A stretch of DNA of 14,185 bases, from NCBI GenBank assembly GCA_947523045.1, contig CANNUR010000058.1:1-14185 (forward strand), given 5' to 3'. The notes beneath the pieces are model-generated. The model was not told where the DNA came from and did not search any database. It worked only from the letters and a program-made list of their open reading frames with translations. A program made the position numbers and the translations under genes. Every line of letters starts with the position of its first letter. Position 1 is the first letter of the stretch. The stretch is from an uncultured Prosthecobacter sp. (lineage in GTDB: Bacteria; Verrucomicrobiota; Verrucomicrobiia; Verrucomicrobiales; Verrucomicrobiaceae). Below, one piece after another: positions 13,772-14,185 of the stretch.

Positions 13772-14185
13772 TCAGACCTCGATCTTGGTCCAGGCGGCGT
13801 TGGCCTTGCTGGAGGCGACGACGGCTTCGATGAAGGCCATGCCGCGGACACCGTCCTCAATCTTGGGGAAGTCGTTAGCGGGATCGTCCTTGGCCAGCTT
13901 CTTCTTCTCCAGACGGGCGCGGATGGCGTTGGCGAAGTTCTTGTAGATGTTGGCAAAGGCTTCCAGGTAGCCTTCCGGATGCGCGGGCGGCGTGCGACCC
14001 GCGGCGAGCGCGGCGGCGCTGAGGTAGCCATTGGCGGTGCGGTAGACCTGCATCGGCTGGTCGAGCCATTTCACCAGCAGGGTGTTGGGCTCCTTCTGGT
14101 GCCATTCCAGGCCGCCGAGTTCGCCGTAGACGCGGATGTTGAGGTTGTTCTCCTCGCCAACGCTGATCTGCGAGCTGTGCAGCAC
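13772..14185 (-). CDS. Gfo/Idh/MocA-family oxidoreductase, C-terminal part (runs off window)
   Basis: The last 137 codons or so of a longer gene whose start lies beyond the right edge; the GTG at the edge is an internal Val, not a start. The residues SSQISVGEENNLNIRVYGELGGLEW, NTLLVKW, HPEGYLEAFANIYKNFANAI and DFPKIEDGVRGMAFIEAVVASSK match the C-terminal substrate-binding domain of Gfo/Idh/MocA NAD(P)-dependent oxidoreductases. In particular they match the sugar- or inositol-dehydrogenase-like group common in Verrucomicrobiota and Planctomycetota. The Rossmann domain is outside the window, so cofactor and substrate cannot be judged. A strong terminator follows. Confidence 0.9.
   Translation of the reverse strand: MLHSSQISVGEENNLNIRVYGELGGLEWHQKEPNTLLVKWLDQPMQVYRTANGYLSAAALAAGRTPPAHPEGYLEAFANIYKNFANAIRARLEKKKLAKDDPANDFPKIEDGVRGMAFIEAVVASSKANAAWTKIEV

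Overview
This window is high-GC bacterial DNA, densely coded on both strands with short intergenic gaps. The best guess for the host is the Verrucomicrobiota, possibly Opitutales-like, with the Planctomycetota second. The guess rests on three things: a PSCyt1/DUF1549/DUF1553 'planctomycete-type cytochrome' protein, a Gfo/Idh/MocA oxidoreductase of the form common in those phyla, and GC-rich multi-hairpin repeats that I recall from verrucomicrobial genomes. There is no rRNA or tRNA to settle the taxonomy.

Layout from left to right. (1) 99-1154 (+) encodes a Mrp/NBP35 (ApbC) Fe-S carrier ATPase. 1223-3319 (+) encodes a membrane sensor histidine kinase with a signal peptide, an exported sensor region and a HisKA_3/HATPase core. 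(2) On the minus strand, 3627-6554 encodes a 975-aa exported PSCyt1-DUF1549-DUF1553 protein. It is followed 33 bp downstream by a very compact RNase III/Mini-III-like protein (3279-3593), whose 3' end overlaps the kinase gene convergently. (3) 6555-6884 is a 330-bp intergenic stretch with a degenerate repeat and, at its right end, a 37-bp near-perfect palindrome that overlies a promoter. The palindrome abuts the start codon of an AAA_14/DUF4143 ATPase (6885-8018, +). (4) An exported alpha/beta hydrolase (8051-8965, -) is divergent from an EamA/DMT transporter (9088-9957, +). The transporter is convergent, with a 5-bp gap, with an exported CocE/NonD-type serine hydrolase (9963-11612, -). That gene is divergent from a Tat-exported endonuclease/exonuclease/phosphatase-family enzyme (11700-12503, +), which is followed by a second exported alpha/beta hydrolase (12545-13552, +). 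(5) A 142-bp element with inverted termini and five internal hairpins lies at 13560-13701. Next come a strong UUCG-loop terminator and the 3' part of a Gfo/Idh/MocA oxidoreductase (13772-14185, -) that runs off the right edge.

Most of the window is ordinary accessory metabolism: at least five predicted exported enzymes, mostly hydrolases, of the kind used by polymer-degrading heterotrophs. No defence system, CRISPR array, prophage or complete transposon is visible. The most interesting signals are non-genic. One is the operator-like palindrome whose only arm mismatches fall in the predicted -10 box, giving a probable leaderless, self-controlled promoter. Another is a REP/MITE-like pair of inverted hairpins inserted in frame inside a conserved DUF1553 coding sequence. 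The third is the five-hairpin dispersed-repeat candidate at 13560-13701.
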